This document shows positions 6,134 to 10,050 of a DNA stretch of 10,050 bases, piece by piece. The notes under the pieces are model-generated. The model was given only the letters and a program-made list of their open reading frames with translations. It had not been told where the DNA came from and made no database searches. Each line of letters opens with the position of its first letter. Positions within the stretch are counted from its first letter, which is position 1. Both the position numbers and the translations under genes were made by a program. The stretch lies in assembly GCA_002422455.1 (NCBI GenBank), contig DIVK01000028.1:1-10050 (forward strand). The letters run 5' to 3'. Source of the stretch: Rhodoferax sp. UBA6134 (lineage in GTDB: Bacteria > Pseudomonadota > Gammaproteobacteria > Burkholderiales > Burkholderiaceae_C).

Positions 6134-8659
6134 TCAGTGCGGGGTGTGTGCATTGGGCAACGGGGAGCCCGCCACGGGGAGCCAGAATGAGAAACAGCAG
6201 CCTGTCACCTCGGCGCCATTGTAAAGGTTCTCGGCTTTCATCCGTCCCAGGTGCGACTCCACGATCGAGCGGCACAGGCTCAGGCCGACGCCCATGCCAT
6301 CGGCCTTGGTGGAGTAAAAAGCTTCATACAGCCGTGCCATCACTTCGGGCGCCAAGCCCCGGCCATTGTCCATGACCATGAATTCAATCACCGGTTTGTC
6401 ATTCACCTGTCCGGGTGCCACGCGCAACTTGACGCTGCGCTGCGCCGTGGGTCTTTGAGCCGCGTCAACCGACTCGGCCGCGTTTTTGAGCAGGTTGACC
6501 AGGACTTGCTCGATCAGAATCGGGTCCACCAGCAGCGCCGGCATGCGAGGTGCAATGTAATAGGTCAGCCGCACATTGCGACGCCGCATTTCGATTTCGG
6601 TCAGCTCAATCGCTTCGGCCACCATGTCCGCGCTTTCCGACAGGGAGCGATTGGGCCCGCTGCGTTTGATGAAAGAGCGAATGCGCTGGATGATCTGGCC
6701 GGCGCGCTGCGCCTGTCTGGCCGTTTTCTCCAGCGCCCCCAGCAACTCCTGTTCACTGATTTGCTGCGCCTTGATACGCGACACCATGCCGGTGCAGTAA
6801 TTGCTGATGGCGGTGAGCGGCTGGTTCAGCTCATGCGCGACGCTGGACGCCATCTCGCCCATGGTGATCAGGCGGCTGACGGTCTGGGAGCGTTCGACTT
6901 GCGCCGCCGCTTGTTCCTCGGCGAGACGGCGCGCTGTGATGTCGGTGGCGATCACCATCTGCGCCAGCCGGCCATCGACCCAGCTCAGATAGCGGGTGCG
7001 GACCTCCAGCCATTTGCCCAGTGTTTCCAGGTGGATCTCGGCACTTTCGGCTTCTGCATCGGGCAGCTGGTTGGTGGGCAGGCCGGCAAAGGCATCCACG
7101 TTGTCCAGGGCGTCGTCACTGGGGGGGGGCGCCGGCACGCCGGCTTGGGCGACCAGTTGCAGGTGCCCGCCGGTCTGGGTGCCGAACCACAGGCGATACA
7201 GCTTGTTGGCAAACAAAAGCTCGTCGCTGCCCAGTGGCGCCACCGAGATGGAGGCGTCCAGCGCTTCCAGCACCGTGGTGAAGCGTTCATGCGAGGCCGA
7301 CAGTTGTTCGCGAATCCGGTTGGGCTCGGTAATGTCCGTCATCGAACTCATCCAGCCGGTTTGCACGCCGTGGGCGTCAATCAGCGGGGAGACGTACAGC
7401 CGGGCGTCAAACAGTGTGCCGTTCTGGCGCTTGACACGCATTTGAATGCCGCTCGAAAGTGTTTTGCCCGACAGCTCTTCCTGCAGCCGGGAGTGCATCG
7501 AATCAATCTCCGCGTCAGGCCAATAGGGGAAGGGCGCGGTTCGCCCCACCAGGTCGGCTTCGCTCCAGCCGGTCATCTGGCAAAAAGCCGGGTTGACGTA
7601 GGTGATGCGGCCCTGCAGGTCGAGCGCCCGCATGCCTGTCAACATGGAGTTTTCCATGGCCCGGCGAAAGCCCGTTTCCGCCAGCAGGGCCTGCTGGGCC
7701 TGCTGGCGGCGCCGCGAATGGCGCCAGTTGGCGATCAGCATCCAGGCTGTCATCGCGCTCAGGGCGGTGACCAGCCAGAACAGTCCGCTACCGATCACGC
7801 CCAGTGAGGTTCGGTAAGCCTGGGCCCGGATGACGAGGCCGCTGCCCACCGGGGACACCGGTATTTCATAGGCGTTGACAGGACTGTCCCAGGGCAGCAG
7901 GCGGCTGGCCAGGTTGCGCGCCGGCATGCTGATGCCCACCAGCAGGGCGCCACTGGCATCATGCAGCGAGACGGCGTACCTGGCCGCCACTTCGGCCGGT
8001 ACGCCGTAGCGAAACAGGCCATCGACCGAGTATTCGGCCAGAAGGATGCCTGAAAAGCCGGCGTGTTCGCTCAAGGGAACGTGCAATTGCAGCGTGGCGG
8101 GCGTGTTCGCTGTGGCGGAGCTCAGAAAATATTCGGGTTGCCGGAGTTCATGGGGCGGTACGTTGGTGTTGTCGGTTTCGGTAATTTGAAGGGTGCGGCC
8201 CAGCGGCCGGAGTTGATTGGCTGCGAGGCTGGCGGTGCGAAAGCTGGCCCTGACGCGTTGGCGCTCATCAATCCAGGTCAGGCCCTGCAACTCGGGGTAT
8301 TGGGTGACCATGATTTCGGCCCGGCTTTTGAACTTGTCAGCCTGGAGCTCGCCGCTGGCCAACTCGCGGGCGATGCGCATGAGTTGCTCCTGGCGCTCCA
8401 GCAGACGCAGGCGAAGCCGCTGCTGGGTGTATTCCACGTCATGCTTGACGGCTTCCTGCTCCCGGCCTATTTCTTCCAGGCGCAAATAGCCAAATGCCGC
8501 CACGACGGCTGCCAGAAACAACAACACGGCTGCCAGCGGCGCCAGCACGGCGAAACGGTCCTGCCGCTGCGGCGTCAGGCGCCGCCACCAGCCCCGCAGG
8601 CGGGCCGCTGGCGGCAGGTTCATGAGATCGGGGAGGGGGGGCGGACGTGTCAAAGGCAT
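6134..8659 (-). CDS. Membrane PAS-PAS sensor histidine kinase
   Basis: An 841-residue kinase. Two membrane segments, about 37-59 and 286-306, flank a periplasmic sensor region of about 225 residues that I cannot assign to a named ligand domain. A short basic, coiled stretch (RHSRRRQQAQQALL) leads to PAS1 at about 330-445 (MENSMLTGMRALDLQGRITY, ending DITEPNRI), then a more divergent PAS2 at about 456-577 (ending VIATDITARRLAEE). HisKA follows with the H-box MASSVAHELNQPLTAISNY, phosphohistidine H609. HATPase has the N-box VNLLKNAAES (721-730), DNGRG (764-768) and GMGVGLSL (788 on). There is no C-terminal receiver, so it is not a hybrid kinase. The start is uncertain: ATG 8659 has GAGG almost touching it, and ATG 8623 (residue 13) has no Shine-Dalgarno. 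Overall it resembles FixL/TodS/TtrS-like kinases; the signal is unknown. Confidence 0.92.
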   Translation of the reverse strand: MPLTRPPPLPDLMNLPPAARLRGWWRRLTPQRQDRFAVLAPLAAVLLFLAAVVAAFGYLRLEEIGREQEAVKHDVEYTQQRLRLRLLERQEQLMRIARELASGELQADKFKSRAEIMVTQYPELQGLTWIDERQRVRASFRTASLAANQLRPLGRTLQITETDNTNVPPHELRQPEYFLSSATANTPATLQLHVPLSEHAGFSGILLAEYSVDGLFRYGVPAEVAARYAVSLHDASGALLVGISMPARNLASRLLPWDSPVNAYEIPVSPVGSGLVIRAQAYRTSLGVIGSGLFWLVTALSAMTAWMLIANWRHSRRRQQAQQALLAETGFRRAMENSMLTGMRALDLQGRITYVNPAFCQMTGWSEADLVGRTAPFPYWPDAEIDSMHSRLQEELSGKTLSSGIQMRVKRQNGTLFDARLYVSPLIDAHGVQTGWMSSMTDITEPNRIREQLSASHERFTTVLEALDASISVAPLGSDELLFANKLYRLWFGTQTGGHLQLVAQAGVPAPPPSDDALDNVDAFAGLPTNQLPDAEAESAEIHLETLGKWLEVRTRYLSWVDGRLAQMVIATDITARRLAEEQAAAQVERSQTVSRLITMGEMASSVAHELNQPLTAISNYCTGMVSRIKAQQISEQELLGALEKTARQAQRAGQIIQRIRSFIKRSGPNRSLSESADMVAEAIELTEIEMRRRNVRLTYYIAPRMPALLVDPILIEQVLVNLLKNAAESVDAAQRPTAQRSVKLRVAPGQVNDKPVIEFMVMDNGRGLAPEVMARLYEAFYSTKADGMGVGLSLCRSIVESHLGRMKAENLYNGAEVTGCCFSFWLPVAGSPLPNAHTPH

Positions 8660-8686
8660 GCCTCAAGTGTAGGTGGCGCGCGGTTT

Positions 8687-8699
8687 CGGCACGGTGCCG
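8687..8699. promoter_or_regulatory. Short perfect palindrome in the kinase leader
   Basis: CGGCAC, one base, GTGCCG: 6-bp perfect arms lying 28-40 bp upstream of the kinase start codon. It could be an operator or a small hairpin in the kinase leader. GC-rich palindromes of this size also occur by chance in DNA of this composition, so the assignment is tentative. Confidence 0.25.
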
Positions 8700-8715
8700 G
8701 GAGTATGGGACGTGG

Positions 8716-8737
8716 TTTCATATTTCTTAATATGAAA
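8716..8737. promoter_or_regulatory. AT-rich perfect inverted repeat, likely operator, between kinase and aceE
   Basis: TTTCATATT (8716-8724), spacer TCTT, AATATGAAA (8729-8737): 9-bp arms, no mismatch, 22 bp in all, roughly two helical turns. It stands out as an AT-rich island in GC-rich DNA and has no T-tract, so it is more like a binding site for a dimeric regulator than a terminator. The CATAT core recurs at 8746-8750, a possible third half-site. Its centre is about 60 bp upstream of the start point predicted from the candidate aceE promoter, a spacing often used by activators. I do not recognise the motif with certainty, and the binding protein is unknown; the neighbouring FixJ-type regulator is one candidate. 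Confidence 0.6.
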
Positions 8738-8751
8738 TAAGAAAGCATATC

Positions 8752-8780
8752 TTGGGATTGTTGCACAAGTGTGTGAGAAT
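8752..8780 (+). promoter_or_regulatory. aceE: Candidate aceE sigma-70 promoter
   Basis: TTGGGA (8752-8757) as -35, 17-bp spacer, GAGAAT (8775-8780) as -10, with TGT directly before the -10, giving an extended -10 element. Each hexamer matches the consensus at 4 of 6 positions. It would start transcription near 8787 and leave a leader of about 38 nt. An alternative -35, TTGCAC at 8761-8766, has no fitting -10. This is a reading by eye only. Confidence 0.4.
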
Positions 8781-8812
8781 CCTGGAACGGTACTAAATTG
8801 CGCAGAAAAATC

Positions 8813-8819
8813 AAGGAGA
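8813..8819 (+). promoter_or_regulatory. aceE: Strong ribosome binding site of aceE
   Basis: AAGGAGA, 5 nt before ATG 8825, is close to the ideal Shine-Dalgarno sequence and fixes the aceE start. It is the strongest ribosome binding site in the window, in line with high expression of pyruvate dehydrogenase. Confidence 0.85.
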
Positions 8820-8824
8820 CCAGC

Positions 8825-10050
<1,226 letters not shown>

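Noticed and set aside
6251..7807. A 518-codon open frame on the plus strand, opposite the histidine kinase
   Set aside because: It is antisense to HisKA, HATPase and PAS domains with intact motifs, and its low-complexity composition (rich in Q, H, G, R) is typical of a shadow frame.

Overview
The window looks like a chromosomal housekeeping segment of a GC-rich betaproteobacterium, most likely a member of the Comamonadaceae (Polaromonas/Rhodoferax/Acidovorax type). This is inferred from the protein sequences, the homodimeric AceE-type pyruvate dehydrogenase, the quinone-linked PyrD and the gene order; no rRNA or other taxonomic marker is present. Coding density is very high. I see no tRNA, rRNA, IS element, CRISPR array, phage gene or sign of recent transfer.

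Layout from left to right: (1) pyrD (minus strand, 3' end cut by the window edge) is divergent from rpiA (plus strand) across a 59-bp gap. (2) rpiA converges on a minus-strand block. In its transcription order (right to left) this block reads: a two-PAS membrane histidine kinase, a FixJ/LuxR-type response regulator, a terminator-like hairpin, folD, prlC (M3 oligopeptidase) and a small exported DUF4124 plus glutaredoxin-like protein. (3) A 165-bp divergent regulatory region with an AT-rich perfect inverted repeat separates the kinase from aceE (plus strand, 3' end cut by the window edge).

Functional reading: pyrD, rpiA and folD supply nucleotide and one-carbon precursors (pyrimidine ring, ribose 5-phosphate, methylene/formyl-tetrahydrofolate). 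AceE feeds acetyl-CoA into the TCA cycle. The kinase and regulator are a self-contained PAS-HisKA-HATPase / REC-HTH pair. Their divergent position beside aceE makes control of pyruvate dehydrogenase a reasonable but unproven hypothesis. folD, prlC and the DUF4124 gene have gaps of only 6 and 13 nt and probably form one transcription unit.

Nothing here amounts to a clearly new biological system. The points most worth a second look are the 22-bp palindrome in the kinase/aceE intergenic region, the intrinsic-terminator-like hairpin that ends about 20 nt before the folD start codon, and the unstudied signal-peptide/DUF4124/CxxC protein attached to prlC.
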